Source of the DNA: Promicromonospora sp. MEB111
Lineage (GTDB): Bacteria > Actinomycetota > Actinomycetes > Actinomycetales > Cellulomonadaceae
Length of the DNA stretch: 64,000 nt
Assembly (NCBI RefSeq): GCF_030209445.1
Contig: NZ_JARVSD010000002.1
Span: forward strand, 62,001 to 126,000
Reading direction: 5' to 3'
The translations under genes and the position numbers were made by a program. Numbering within the stretch: position 1 is the first letter of the stretch; each line of letters opens with the position of its first letter. The notes beneath the pieces are model-generated. The model did not search any database. It had not been told where the DNA came from and saw nothing but the letters and a program-made list of their open reading frames with translations. Of this stretch, positions 7,845-17,124 are shown in pieces.

Positions 7845-10800
7845 CTACCAGTGGCCCCGGTCGGTCACCCGGTCGTGTTCCCCCTCGGCGCGGTCGCGGC
7901 GAACGCGTTCGTCGGCCTCTCGGCGCATCCGCTCGGCGCTGGCCCGCGCGTCGGCTAGCACGACCGGTACCCGTTCCATCGGCTTCGGGCCAGACCAGGC
8001 CACAGGCCGGGCCGCGGACCGGGTTCCGGTGTCGCTGGTGGTGATGGTGTCCAGGGCCCGGTCAGCGATAGCGCGCGCGTCGCCGCGTTCACCCACTCCG
8101 CCTTCCGGCCCGAGCGGGTGGACGGGGTCGGTGATCTGGTACCGGTCGCGGTATGCCAGCACCTGCCGCATCGCGGCCATCCACGCCTCGCGTGGGGGGC
8201 CGGGTGGGGGCGGTGGGGTGATGCTCTGCATCCACAACTGCGGGTCGGTCAGTGCGTCCTGGACCAGGGTGTCCAGGCGGGCGGCGATCAGGTGGGCGTG
8301 CCGCACCAGCCAGGTCCGCACCAACGGGTCGGTCACCACTGGTGCCCACCTGGCGTCGCCCTGGTTGCCGTCGCCTGTAGTCAGGTCGGTCTCGGGGCCG
8401 ACGTCCTGCTGAACGCCGTCCAGGATCCTCTGAGCGAGGTGGTCGCACAGGATCTCCCGTACCGAGCCGGCGTCGAGCTGGGCGAGGGTCGCGGCACCTG
8501 GGGCGTCGCCGACGGTACGGGCAATGTGGTCGACCAGGTCCAGCCACTGCTGTGGTTCGACTCGGTCGTAGAGGTGGTCGACCAGGGCGCGCAGGAGGGA
8601 GAGCTGCTGGTCGGGGTGGTCGATGGAGCGGATGTGCTGGAGGTTGGGTTCCATCGCGAACCACACGAGCGGCACCGGCCCGGCCAACGCCGCGGTCAGG
8701 GCTTCGGGGTCCTCGAGTGCGACCTGGGCAGGGTCGGCCGGCAGGTCCAGGGCCTGGGCGTGAGCGGCCTCGTGCGGGGTGAGGGCTTCCCAGACGCGAG
8801 CGGCGGCGGTGCGCCCGGCGGTGTCGGGGTCCAGGGCGACGATAAGGTCGCTCAGGTCCCGCCCGGTCGCCTTCCGCACGGCTCGGAGGTGCTGCTGGGT
8901 GATGCCGGTGCCACCAGCCGCAACCGGCACGACGTCGAAACCGGTCTGCTGGGCAAGGAGGGTTGCGGCGAGGTGGAGCGCAACGTGGTCGGTGGGTCCT
9001 TCGACCAGGACCGGCCTCGCGCCTGCTGCCAGGCGGGTGACTGCAGCAGGGTCGAGGCCGTACAGGAGCTCGCCCTTGCGGTAGGCGGCGGTCTCGGGAG
9101 TGTTGAGGTACTTCGGCGCCCGGGCATCTCCCGCGCTGGTGTCGGCGGGATTGATCCGGCCGGTCACGCCGACGACGGCCCCGGTCTGGTCGCGGTAGGG
9201 GAACACGATCCGGTCGCGGAACTTGTCGATCACCCGCCCGTTCCTGGTCCGCGTCGCGACCCCGGCAGCCACGAGCTGGTCCGAGGTGTAGCCGAGGGTC
9301 TGGAGGTGGTCGGTCAGCCCGGTCCACGACGCCGGCGCGACACCGCGCTCGGCGCCCGCCAGGCCGCGGCTGGTCATGTACCGTGTCGCCCACGACTGGG
9401 TGGTGTTCTGCCTGGTCCACCAGGCCCAGGCGTGGGCGGTGATCTCCACCACCAGCGCCCGCTCGCGCGCATCCACCAGCCGCTCCCCTAAGCATTCAGA
9501 GACGTCGGTGCGTGCGACGGCCTGCCCCTGCTGCCCGGTCGTCGCCATCGGGGCTCCCCCGCGCTCCTCGTCCGACTGGGTCACGGTGGTAGGCGTGGTC
9601 GTCTGCGGGGTCGTGGTCCGCTCCCACAGGAGGTTCTGGGTGGTGTCCGGGGCGGTCGTGATCCAGACCGGCAGACCCCGCCCGTCCCCGGCCTTGTCCA
9701 TGCCGTGGGGTCGAGGCAGGTCGATGCGGTGGTGCAGGACTTTCGCGATTGACTTCGCCCCCGCGAAACCCTCCCCGGACGCGTATCGTAGGACGGTCTC
9801 GGGGTCGGTGCCGGCGGCGTCGTGCTGGGACAAGCGCTTGACCAGGGCCGGCCACGCCTCGTCCGCCAACACCACGTTCGCCATCCGCTCCGGGAGCGTG
9901 GCGCGTACCGCCTGGGTGAGGCGTGCGATGCGGTCGGGTTCGAGGAAGGCCAGGTAGGCGTCTTCGTACTCAGGGACCATGCGGGCCAGGGAGTGGGCAT
10001 AGTCCCAGTCGTCCTCGATGACTCGGTGGGCGGACTTCTCCTCGCCGTCACGGTCCAAGGTCGCCTTGAGCGCGTTCAGGACCGCGCGCTCCAGCGCGGG
10101 TTGCCGGTGGGGGTCGAGGTCGAGGACGTCGTCGGTCTCCACGTAGACCCGGTTGGAGTCGGCGCCGCGGGTGATGGCGGTGTAGAGCTCGTTGCGGGTC
10201 ATGCCGACACCGACCATCGCGTGGCAGGTGTCCACGGTCATGCCCTGCACCCGGTGAATCGTCGCCGCGTACCCGAGCTCAACATGCTGAGCGACGTAGT
10301 CCACCGGGAGCACGACCGTCGCGCCGGTGTCCAGGTGCCGGGCCTGCAACGCACCGCCACGACCACGGGCGATGACGCGCCACAGGTCACCGTTCCTGAC
10401 CCAGTCGCGGCCCCGGTCGATGTGCCCGTCGTCGCGCACTGCCCGCAGGTGGCGGTTGTTCAGCCGGGTCACGATCACGTCCCCGACCCCGGCCCTGGTG
10501 TCGTCGTGCAGGGTCACGCCGTCGCCCTCGACCTCACCGCGCGCGACACGATGCAGCCGGGCGCGTGCGGACAGGGTGGTGACCAGGGTGTTGGTCGCGG
10601 CGATCATGATCGTGGACAGGCCCCGGTCGGAGTCGGTCATCCAGTTCGCGAACATCTCCTCCGCCATCTGCGCCGCCGACCCGCCCAGGGTGCGGTGCCG
10701 GGTGACGTAGAAGTCCAGCCCCCGGTGATCCCCATCGCGCAGCTGAAGGGACGCGTCAGCCTCACCCGGGGTGTGGAACCGGTGCACCTGCGTGAGCTCG

Positions 10801-13175
10801 ACCGCCCCGGTCTGCTCGGCGATCAACCGCAGCGCACCGCCGGCAGCGACGGCACCGAGCTGGGCGGGGTCCCCGAGCAGCCGGATGCTGCCGCCGGCTT
10901 GTTGGGTGATGGTCAGGACGTGGGCCAGGGAAAGGGTGCCGGCCAGGCTCGCCTCGTCCACCAACACCACCGTCCCCTCCTCGACCGTGAGCCGTTCACG
11001 CAGCCGCTCCCCACCCGCGCCCTGGTTCGCGAGGAGGAACATGTCCAGGGTCTCCGCGATGATGTCGTCGCCGAGGTCGGCGCCGAGGACTTCCGCGGCC
11101 GCGGCCGACGGCGCGAGCGCGATGACCTTGCCGCCCGACTCCTGGACCGCGACCGCGAGGGCACGCATGGCCGTGGTCTTCCCGGTCCCGGCCGGGCCGA
11201 TCCCCGCCACCAGGCTCATGCTCGAGGCGAAGGACGCAACCAGGTCCCGCTGCCCCGGGTTCAGGACCCGCCCCGTGTCGACCCGCACGCGCTCGATCGC
11301 CCGGTCCACGGCAGCGGGGTCGATGATCAGGCCACCACGTGTGCGGGTGGCGGTCAGGAGCTGGTCCTCGGCCTCCAGGACCGCGAGGGAGGTGTACCTC
11401 GTGGAGCCGTGCACGAAGTACACGCTCTCGCCGTCCTTGCGGCGCATCACGTCCGGCGGCTCGTTCACCTCCGGTGCCGACACCTGCAAACTGCCCGCGA
11501 CCGCGTGCCCGGTGATCGTCGCCGCCACCGCGAGCAGGTCGCTCCCGGTGGGGGCGTGTTCGCGCGCGAGGCGGGTAGCTTCCGCCTGCAGGGTGTACGT
11601 CGTCCACGTCGAATGCCGGTCCGCCACGTTCCGCAAACACGCGTCGACCAGGTCACCCTCCGCCAGCACCCCGCGTGCCAGGTCAACGAGCCTTGCCTGA
11701 CGGGCGGTCGGTGGGCGCCACCGCAGCTGCCGGAACACCCGTGCGCGGGGCCACCGGTGCGCGAGCCGCTCCAGGGCGTCGGTGACATCCTGAGCCGCCC
11801 ACCGGACGACCCGTCGCCCAGCGAGGTCCTGGGCGACCGCCGGCCACAGGTCCTCCGGCCCGTCGACCACGATCCGATCCATCCCGGGCCGGGGGTGTAG
11901 TGCGCTAGTGAGCATCCGCGCGACCCCGTCCGCGCTGCCCAGGACCCGGGCAACGATACCGGCCCACTGCGGGAGACGGTCACGCAGCCCGACCGGGGTG
12001 TCCTTGGCCTGGCGGGTGTCGAGGTTGGCCTGCTGCGTCAGCCCGAACGCCGTCTTCGTTCCCGGCTCATGCCCGTGCTTCGCCCGATACTGCGCGCGGA
12101 GGGTCTCGTAGGACTCCTCGATCGCCGCCCGACGCCGCGAGAACACATCCCGCAACGCCTTCGGGATCCCGGCGATCTCCCGCACACCCTGCTTGCCCCG
12201 ACCCCTCGTCTCGGTGTGGAACACGACCCCGAGACGGTCGACCAGAAGCTGTTCGACCCGGGTGTTGTACCGCTCGCTGGCCGCCACCGCCAGGTGGTGC
12301 AGGACCCGACCGTCCAACGCCCGCCACCCGCCGTCGACACCACGGACCTTGTTCGAGACCGCGACATGGGTATGCAGGTCCGGGTCCCCCGCCCGGGAGT
12401 CCAAGTGGTCGAACGCGACCGCGACCAGGCCATGGGTATCGATCTGCCGCACACCGCCCGCACCCTCCCGCGTCAACGCCCCCTCGGCCTCGATCCACGC
12501 CAGCGTGTCCTGCCAGGCGTCGTTGTGCGCCTTCGTGATCGCCTCCCGGGTCGCCGGATCCCCCAGGCCCCACACGACCGAGATGCTCTTGGACGGAGTG
12601 AACACCAGGTCATACCCCGCTACCGCCCGACGCGGCTGCTGCCCACGCTTGGCCAGCCACGTGGCGACGTCCGCGTCCGTGACCGTGCCACCGCGCTTGT
12701 CGCTCTTCTCCCGTTGCGCCAAGGAGGTCGCGACGTTCCACCGGATCAGGTCCCGCTCTACCCCCGGCTCCGGCGGGCGGTCGTTCTCCCGAGCGAACCG
12801 CTCGAACGCGACCTCCAGCCCGGCACGCAAGCCGTCATCGGGCCGGGCTTCGAACGTCGGGAACGCCCGCCCGATCCATCCCGCCCGATCCGCGTCGTGC
12901 TCCGACGCGCCACGCGCCAGAGCCTCGAGCTCCAGCCGGGCCGCGTCCGGGTGCCGGCCCAGCCCGAACAACGACTTCATCTGCCTCTCCAATACTTGCC
13001 CGGACACCCCGACCTGGTCCAGGCCCGTGCCGACCCACCGGCCCGGCGGGTTGCCGTGCTGCATGTAGTACGCCGTCAACGACATCCCCCGCTCCCGCGG
13101 GACATCACCACTGGCGACCTGCTGGGTCAGGTACGTGTACCCGCTACCCGCGCTGAGCACGTGGACCGTCATCAT
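7845..13175 (-). CDS. MobF-type conjugative relaxase fused to helicase and DnaG-like primase
   Basis: A 1,776-residue multidomain DNA-transfer enzyme. The TrwC/TraI-type relaxase (about residues 1-340) has N-terminal Tyr13 and Tyr15 (GSGYTYLT) as nicking candidates and the metal-binding LHTHV motif near 268. A RecD-like helicase follows: Walker A GPAGTGKTT near 663, Walker B VVLVDEAS near 725, GYAATIHRVQG and LYTAITRG. The C-terminal third adds a DnaG-like primase core (about 1265-1480), with DRIVFPYRDQTGAVVG and TOPRIM-type PVLVEGPTDH (near 1390) and LDPDTAG (near 1448). ATG 13175 was chosen because a strong GGAGGAGG ribosome site precedes it. It should nick oriT, unwind the strand and prime its replacement in the recipient. 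No coupling protein or secretion gene is visible. Confidence 0.92.
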   Translation of the reverse strand: MMTVHVLSAGSGYTYLTQQVASGDVPRERGMSLTAYYMQHGNPPGRWVGTGLDQVGVSGQVLERQMKSLFGLGRHPDAARLELEALARGASEHDADRAGWIGRAFPTFEARPDDGLRAGLEVAFERFARENDRPPEPGVERDLIRWNVATSLAQREKSDKRGGTVTDADVATWLAKRGQQPRRAVAGYDLVFTPSKSISVVWGLGDPATREAITKAHNDAWQDTLAWIEAEGALTREGAGGVRQIDTHGLVAVAFDHLDSRAGDPDLHTHVAVSNKVRGVDGGWRALDGRVLHHLAVAASERYNTRVEQLLVDRLGVVFHTETRGRGKQGVREIAGIPKALRDVFSRRRAAIEESYETLRAQYRAKHGHEPGTKTAFGLTQQANLDTRQAKDTPVGLRDRLPQWAGIVARVLGSADGVARMLTSALHPRPGMDRIVVDGPEDLWPAVAQDLAGRRVVRWAAQDVTDALERLAHRWPRARVFRQLRWRPPTARQARLVDLARGVLAEGDLVDACLRNVADRHSTWTTYTLQAEATRLAREHAPTGSDLLAVAATITGHAVAGSLQVSAPEVNEPPDVMRRKDGESVYFVHGSTRYTSLAVLEAEDQLLTATRTRGGLIIDPAAVDRAIERVRVDTGRVLNPGQRDLVASFASSMSLVAGIGPAGTGKTTAMRALAVAVQESGGKVIALAPSAAAAEVLGADLGDDIIAETLDMFLLANQGAGGERLRERLTVEEGTVVLVDEASLAGTLSLAHVLTITQQAGGSIRLLGDPAQLGAVAAGGALRLIAEQTGAVELTQVHRFHTPGEADASLQLRDGDHRGLDFYVTRHRTLGGSAAQMAEEMFANWMTDSDRGLSTIMIAATNTLVTTLSARARLHRVARGEVEGDGVTLHDDTRAGVGDVIVTRLNNRHLRAVRDDGHIDRGRDWVRNGDLWRVIARGRGGALQARHLDTGATVVLPVDYVAQHVELGYAATIHRVQGMTVDTCHAMVGVGMTRNELYTAITRGADSNRVYVETDDVLDLDPHRQPALERAVLNALKATLDRDGEEKSAHRVIEDDWDYAHSLARMVPEYEDAYLAFLEPDRIARLTQAVRATLPERMANVVLADEAWPALVKRLSQHDAAGTDPETVLRYASGEGFAGAKSIAKVLHHRIDLPRPHGMDKAGDGRGLPVWITTAPDTTQNLLWERTTTPQTTTPTTVTQSDEERGGAPMATTGQQGQAVARTDVSECLGERLVDARERALVVEITAHAWAWWTRQNTTQSWATRYMTSRGLAGAERGVAPASWTGLTDHLQTLGYTSDQLVAAGVATRTRNGRVIDKFRDRIVFPYRDQTGAVVGVTGRINPADTSAGDARAPKYLNTPETAAYRKGELLYGLDPAAVTRLAAGARPVLVEGPTDHVALHLAATLLAQQTGFDVVPVAAGGTGITQQHLRAVRKATGRDLSDLIVALDPDTAGRTAAARVWEALTPHEAAHAQALDLPADPAQVALEDPEALTAALAGPVPLVWFAMEPNLQHIRSIDHPDQQLSLLRALVDHLYDRVEPQQWLDLVDHIARTVGDAPGAATLAQLDAGSVREILCDHLAQRILDGVQQDVGPETDLTTGDGNQGDARWAPVVTDPLVRTWLVRHAHLIAARLDTLVQDALTDPQLWMQSITPPPPPGPPREAWMAAMRQVLAYRDRYQITDPVHPLGPEGGVGERGDARAIADRALDTITTSDTGTRSAARPVAWSGPKPMERVPVVLADARASAERMRREADERVRRDRAEGEHDRVTDRGHW

Positions 13176-13550
13176 GTGTCCCCCACCTCCTCCCAGGCGC
13201 TTGTCGAGCTGTTCCGGGTCGCTTCGGCGACCCCCGCTCACGGCTTGTGCAAGAGGTGTGTGGCCCTCGTCGTAGCGGTCCGCGGGACCCGCAGTCCCGT
13301 CGCCCGGCCGCCCACGTCACGCAGCCACGTACGCCGCGCCGCGTCGCCGCTCGCACGTGCGTCGTCACGCGACTGTGCGTCGCCGTCGCTGTTCATCGCG
13401 TGCCCTGCTGCCTGGTGCCAGCAGAAACGCAGCGTCGGGCCCCTCTACGAGGCGTAAGCGTCATGCGACGCGGCACTGCACCGAACTGAGGTGAGCGCAA
13501 CGCCGTTCCACGGTTGACCAGTGGAACCGGTCTGGAACTACGCTCGACGC
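13176..13550. other. Gene-free region between relaxase and divergent gene; possible oriT
   Basis: No convincing gene is seen here. It contains overlapping inverted repeats at 13277-13289 (GGTCC-GCG-GGACC) and 13283-13299 (CGGGAC-CCGCA-GTCCCG), about 100 bases upstream of the relaxase start. MobF relaxases often nick near their own gene beside such repeats, so this is a candidate transfer origin; the nick site cannot be read from sequence alone. The promoter of the divergent gene lies at its right end. Confidence 0.4.
13514..13544 (+). promoter_or_regulatory. Promoter of the amber-interrupted gene (leaderless)
   Basis: TTGACC (13514-13519) and TACGCT (13539-13544) are separated by 19 bases, slightly long. 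The hexamer is followed by six bases and GTG 13551, the usual actinobacterial leaderless arrangement, and sets the start of the downstream reading frame. Confidence 0.5.
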
Positions 13551-14969
13551 GTGGGACTACGCGACGTAAACACCCGCCAGGTCGAGGTCCTGCAGTGGAT
13601 CGCCGACGGATGCCCTCCCGGTGTGATGGACGGGCACACCTACAAGACAGTCGCTCTTGCACTGCAGGGACGTCGGCTCGCGAATGTCTCCCGTAAGGGC
13701 GGCACATGGTCCGCCTCGCCGACCGATGCAGGGCGCTACTACCTGAAGCACGGTCGTTTCCCGGACGGGCACTGGCCGGCACGTGGCACGGCCCAGAAGC
13801 CCGACGCACACAGCCCTCGACGGCATGTCCCCCCGGCGTCGGAGCGCAGCGTCGAGCACGCGTCTCCAGCCCCTGCGAATGCTCAAGACAGCACTCCCCC
13901 ACAGGCGAGAGCTGTCGATCCTGCCGCACAGCTCGTGGCAGATGTGGTCGCAGCGGGAGGGTCGCTCATCGTCGACGACGAAGACGGCGCGTACCAGAGG
14001 CTTGCGGCTCTCGCGCGGGCGTCGAATCTGGTGCCGACCGGCAAACAGCTCGTGATCGGCTACGGCGGGAACTGGTCGAAGAAGGAGATCTCCCTCGTAG
14101 ACCGGCCAGCCTGGATGGACGAAGCGCTGCCCAGTGTTCCCGTCGGCCAGATGCTCAGGAGCCCCCACCCGATCGTCGCCGAACTCCGCGCCGACTAGAA
14201 TAAGCTTCAGTTCTCGAAGGACGCACGGCAGCGCGCACTTCTGATCCTGGACGCCGTCGCCAAAGAGGCTCTACGGCGCGGCTGGACGGTGGCCCGCGCG
14301 CAACGTACCGGCACTATCCATGTCGCGGTGCGTGGGCACGGCGTCGACATCATCGTCAAGGAGCGCTCCACCCGTTCAGACCATGTCCTGACTGCGAAGG
14401 AGCAGCGCGACAAGGAGCGGTACTCGTGGTCGTACGCCCCAAGGTACGACTTCACACCGACCGGACGTCTGCATCTGGAACTGTCAGGCGGCGGCGCCAT
14501 CCGACAGGGCACCTTTCAAGACACCAAGACGCAGCAGGTGGAGACCAAGCTGGCGGTCCTGCTCCAGGAGATCGGGCTGCGCGCTGACGCCGCCGACGAG
14601 CATGAACGACGGCTCGAACGCGAGAGACAGGCACGAGAGGCGCACTGGGAACGCGTCCGGGCTCGGGCCGCCGTACGGCTCCAGGAGCACCACCAGGCCG
14701 AGACCCTCGCGACACAGGTCGACCGGTGGCACCACCATCGCCTGGAAGGCGACTACATCGCCGCCCTGGAGCAGCGCACGAAAGAGCTGGCGGGCGATGA
14801 ACGCGCCGCGGCCGAGGAGTGGGTCTCGTGGGCCAGACGGCACCACGATTCGTCCGACCCGTTGCAGGGTGCCATCGCCATGCCCGAAGTGGTGCAGCCG
14901 ACGCCTGACGCACTGGCCCCGTTCATGGAAGGCCTCTCCCCGTATGGTCCGCGGCACCAGTCGTGGTAG
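13551..14969 (+). pseudogene. Mobile-element protein interrupted by a single in-frame TAG
   Basis: One reading frame runs from GTG 13551 to TAG 14967-14969, broken only by TAG at 14196-14198 (codon 216). The residues on both sides read as one protein: HPIVAELRAD, stop, NKLQFSKDARQRALLILDAV. The N-terminal part begins GLRDVNTRQVEVLQWIADG and contains GVMDGHTYK and TDAGRYYLKHG, as in a family of unknown, winged-helix-like actinobacterial proteins found on mobile elements. The C-terminal part has a long charged helical region (about residues 340-440). There is no frameshift, so this is a nonsense mutation, a base-call error, or suppressed amber. If translated separately, the halves would be 215 residues and a fragment with an internal ATG at 14289. 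Confidence 0.75.
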
Positions 14970-15308
14970 CGGGCAGGCCCCCAGGCTGGGCCCTTATGGG
15001 CCCTAACTCACCCCTACCTGGCCCCACTTGAGGCCAATCTGGACCACGGATAACCCCACGCGCACCCATTACAGCATTACAATAGGACCAGGTCAGCGGT
15101 CATTTTCGACCGGTTGGTCCACATCAACCGAACTCCATGCAGCATGGCTTCCAAACTGATTGCGCGGGTTCGAATTTCTCGCTCGATCAGATTGGGGACT
15201 AGGTCAGAAGCCGCCTCCGTCCTTGGACGTCCATGTGACCGCGCAGGCACCGCTCCCTTGGCGATAGGCCGAAGCTTGACGCGGTCACCTTCCGCACGGA
15301 CCAGGCCA
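14970..15308. other. Gene-free region with repeats, lower GC
   Basis: No gene is supported here. After the hairpin at 14988-15003 the sequence becomes less GC-rich. It contains a near-tandem CATTACAG/CATTACAA (15067-15082), a nested inverted repeat (GGACCA 15085-15090 with TGGTCC 15115-15120, and CGGTC 15097-15101 with GACCG 15108-15112), and near 15163-15180 a GGGTTCGAATTTC segment that recalls a tRNA T-arm without a matching stem. It may mark the end of the mobile element. Confidence 0.4.
14988..15003 (+). terminator. Hairpin after the amber-interrupted gene
   Basis: GGGCCC-TTAT-GGGCCC forms a perfect six-base stem with a four-base loop 18 bases after the stop codon at 14969. This is a plausible factor-independent terminator without a T-tract. 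Confidence 0.45.
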
Positions 15309-15791
15309 CTAGCTGAGGAACTCCTTTGAGTGCTCCTCGTCGAGCACGGACAAGATCGCCTGAGCAGCCTGCCATGCGTTGAACGAGTCTCGCTGGGTAG
15401 CGGTCCACAGCAGAGACCAGTAGCCCTTCATCGCCTCGGCGTGACACCGCTCGCGCAGGTCTCCGTTACCGACTGCGACTTCCGACCGTGCGGAGTGGCC
15501 CACGACGATCCTGCCGAGAACGTCCAGCGATGGCACTAGGTTGGCTGCCGGGATGGAATTCTCAGCAATGGCCGCGACAATCACCGAGACCACGGCCGGA
15601 GCGCACTCAAAGAGGTCACCCTGCGCCTCGATCGCATTCTCCAGGCGCTCGTACGCTCCGTCGCCCGCTAGCTCTTCTTCGAAGAGGAGCATCCGAAGGT
15701 CTTCACCTACGCGACCAGCATCACCGCTACCCGCGCGCAAGCTGCGCCACGGGATCAATCGCAGTTGTCTATCCGCGAGCAGCGGGATCAC
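15309..15791 (-). CDS. Unknown alpha-helical protein
   Basis: A 160-residue protein beginning at GTG 15791, with no family recognised. It looks almost wholly helical, with repeated amphipathic helices, including EDLRMLLFEEELAGDGAYE and DSFNAWQAAQAILSVLDEE. This would suit a HEAT-like or immunity-type protein. It is the last gene of a three-gene minus-strand set (gaps of 24 and 37 bases), directly after the YYSERG protein, which itself resembles immunity proteins. The ribosome site is weak, so translation may be coupled. The region is less GC-rich than the metabolic genes to the right. Confidence 0.55.
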   Translation of the reverse strand: MIPLLADRQLRLIPWRSLRAGSGDAGRVGEDLRMLLFEEELAGDGAYERLENAIEAQGDLFECAPAVVSVIVAAIAENSIPAANLVPSLDVLGRIVVGHSARSEVAVGNGDLRERCHAEAMKGYWSLLWTATQRDSFNAWQAAQAILSVLDEEHSKEFLS

Positions 15792-15815
15792 CTGCCCAAG
15801 CCATTGCCGACGCGC

Positions 15816-16067
15816 TCACGCGTTGTGCTCGTTCATCCATTCGCGGACGGCACGGTCGTTGAGCAGCCGGCTGAAGAGTTCGTCACAGGCTGCCGACTCT
15901 GCGAGCACCTTCTCGGCGTTCCGGTTGCCTCGTTCACTGTAGTAGACGTGCCAGCCGTCAGGCTCCTGGATGAGACAGTAGGTCTCGTTCTCGTCGCGCC
16001 CGATGCTGTACGCGAGTTCTGGAACCTGCCTGCGCTGCAATTCCGCCCGCAGCTCGTCGATCGTCAC
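15816..16067 (-). CDS. Small YYSERG-motif protein, immunity-like
   Basis: This 83-residue protein starts at GTG 16067 with AGGGA eight bases upstream. It contains ELAYSIGRDENETYCLIQ, then WHVYYSERGNRNAEKV and a helical end with SAACDELFSRLL. The pattern Y-S-I ... E-x-Y-C ... W-x-V-Y-Y-S-E-R-G ... A-C is one I recall from small proteins encoded next to polymorphic toxins, where they act as immunity factors. No toxin gene is visible beside it, so it would be an orphan immunity protein or have another role. It is the middle gene of the three-gene set. Confidence 0.65.
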   Translation of the reverse strand: MTIDELRAELQRRQVPELAYSIGRDENETYCLIQEPDGWHVYYSERGNRNAEKVLAESAACDELFSRLLNDRAVREWMNEHNA

Positions 16068-16104
16068 CAGCCGTTCCCTTCGTCATCCATCGTGGGCGAA
16101 CCGA

Positions 16105-16608
16105 CTAGGCCTCGACGGCCTCGAGACGAGCGCGCATGTCGTCGCGGCCTGTGGGCAGGTCGTGCGCACGGAGCCAGGCAGCAAGCCGTTCGGGTTCAGC
16201 GAGCTTGGCCCGACCCGGCCATCGGTGACACTCGATCGACTCCGGCAGGTCGATCCGAATTACCTCGATCAGCGCGCCCTCGGTGTCGAAGAACTCGATG
16301 ACAAGGTCACCAGTACACATGCACAACAGGTCAGTGACCCCGCCGACCGCCAGTGAGCTGACCAGCGCCGCCAGGTCGGCCAGGCCCGGGGTGCGGACGA
16401 CCGGCCCGCGGCGGTGAACAGCCACACGTTTGAGGGTCTCGTCGGCCAGCACGTCCTGATCGGGGTCGACAGCGAAGACGAGGCTGCCGCCCATTCCGAC
16501 CTCGGCGCGAACAGCTCGCGCCAGACCATGGTCGAGAGCATCGAGGTCGAACGTCGCTGCACCGGAAAAGTGCAGTTCGGAGCCCGGCCTTCGTGCCTTT
16601 CTTCCCAT
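16105..16608 (-). CDS. Unknown soluble protein
   Basis: ATG 16608 gives 167 residues; an in-frame start at 16668 would add only a basic, unconserved-looking tail. No family was recognised. The protein has an alternating strand/helix pattern (residues 10-110) with GGSLVFAVDPDQDVLADETLKR, then a strand-rich part with DLVIEFFDTEGALIEVIRIDLPE, and ends in a helix containing HRWPGRAKLAEPERLAAWL. It is the first gene of a probable minus-strand operon with the YYSERG protein and the helical protein, and it lies back-to-back with the small membrane protein gene at 16687. Confidence 0.6.
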   Translation of the reverse strand: MGRKARRPGSELHFSGAATFDLDALDHGLARAVRAEVGMGGSLVFAVDPDQDVLADETLKRVAVHRRGPVVRTPGLADLAALVSSLAVGGVTDLLCMCTGDLVIEFFDTEGALIEVIRIDLPESIECHRWPGRAKLAEPERLAAWLRAHDLPTGRDDMRARLEAVEA

Positions 16609-16686
16609 GGGACCGAACCTACCGGCACACCAGCCCCGACGAGTCCGGCGCACTTTCGAGGCTCGCAACCGTGGCCAATTCCTACC

Positions 16687-17067
16687 ATGGCGGTCATGGG
16701 GACCGACGTCTGGTACTACCTGACCTTCTCGCCCCTTGCCGCGATCATGGTCTGGGCGCCGGTAACCAGCTCTCCGCTGCGGTTCACGGTCGTGGTGGCT
16801 CTGTGCACAGTGGGGCTAGCGACGCTCGAAACCCATCACGAGCGAACCGTTGGCGTCAGGATGCGCCGGGCCGGCCGCCGAGGCATCGCAGTTCTGATCG
16901 GAGTGGGCGTGGTCTTCCTCGGGCTCATGATCACCTCATTCGCACTCGTCGTCGCGGGCCAGGCGGAGTTGACTCTCCTCTGCGCCGCCATAACTTTCGC
17001 GGCGATGTTCTTGGGCGCGCGCCTCTACGACGCGAGCGTGCGCCCCGAAATGACGCCCAGCCACTGA
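16687..17067 (+). CDS. Small multi-pass membrane protein
   Basis: This 126-residue protein is predicted to have four hydrophobic segments, at about residues 8-25, 30-45, 65-87 and 92-108, joined by a basic loop (RTVGVRMRRAGRR). It was not recognised. The start could be ATG 16687 or ATG 16696; neither has a clear ribosome site. It lies between the unknown operon on the minus strand and the cellulase promoter and is probably independent of both. Confidence 0.55.
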   Translation: MAVMGTDVWYYLTFSPLAAIMVWAPVTSSPLRFTVVVALCTVGLATLETHHERTVGVRMRRAGRRGIAVLIGVGVVFLGLMITSFALVVAGQAELTLLCAAITFAAMFLGARLYDASVRPEMTPSH

Positions 17068-17124
17068 CACGCGGGTCCTGCCCAGGTCTCGCTCCGACCG
17101 AGCAACCGAACCAAACCGCAACCC

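Noticed and set aside
7785-7958. A 57-codon plus-strand frame starting MSTFQLVVEGGE
   Set aside because: It starts near the relaxase 3' end, overlaps it by over 100 bases on the opposite strand, and has no ribosome site or recognised motif.
9822-11900. A 692-residue plus-strand open frame opposite the relaxase gene
   Set aside because: It lies within the relaxase on the other strand, has a Gly/Arg/Pro-biased composition and no recognised domain, so it is a shadow of GC-rich coding sequence.
15150-15190. A tRNA gene near the GGTTCGAATTTC segment
   Set aside because: The T-arm-like sequence lacks a matching stem and no acceptor, D- or anticodon arm can be folded around it.
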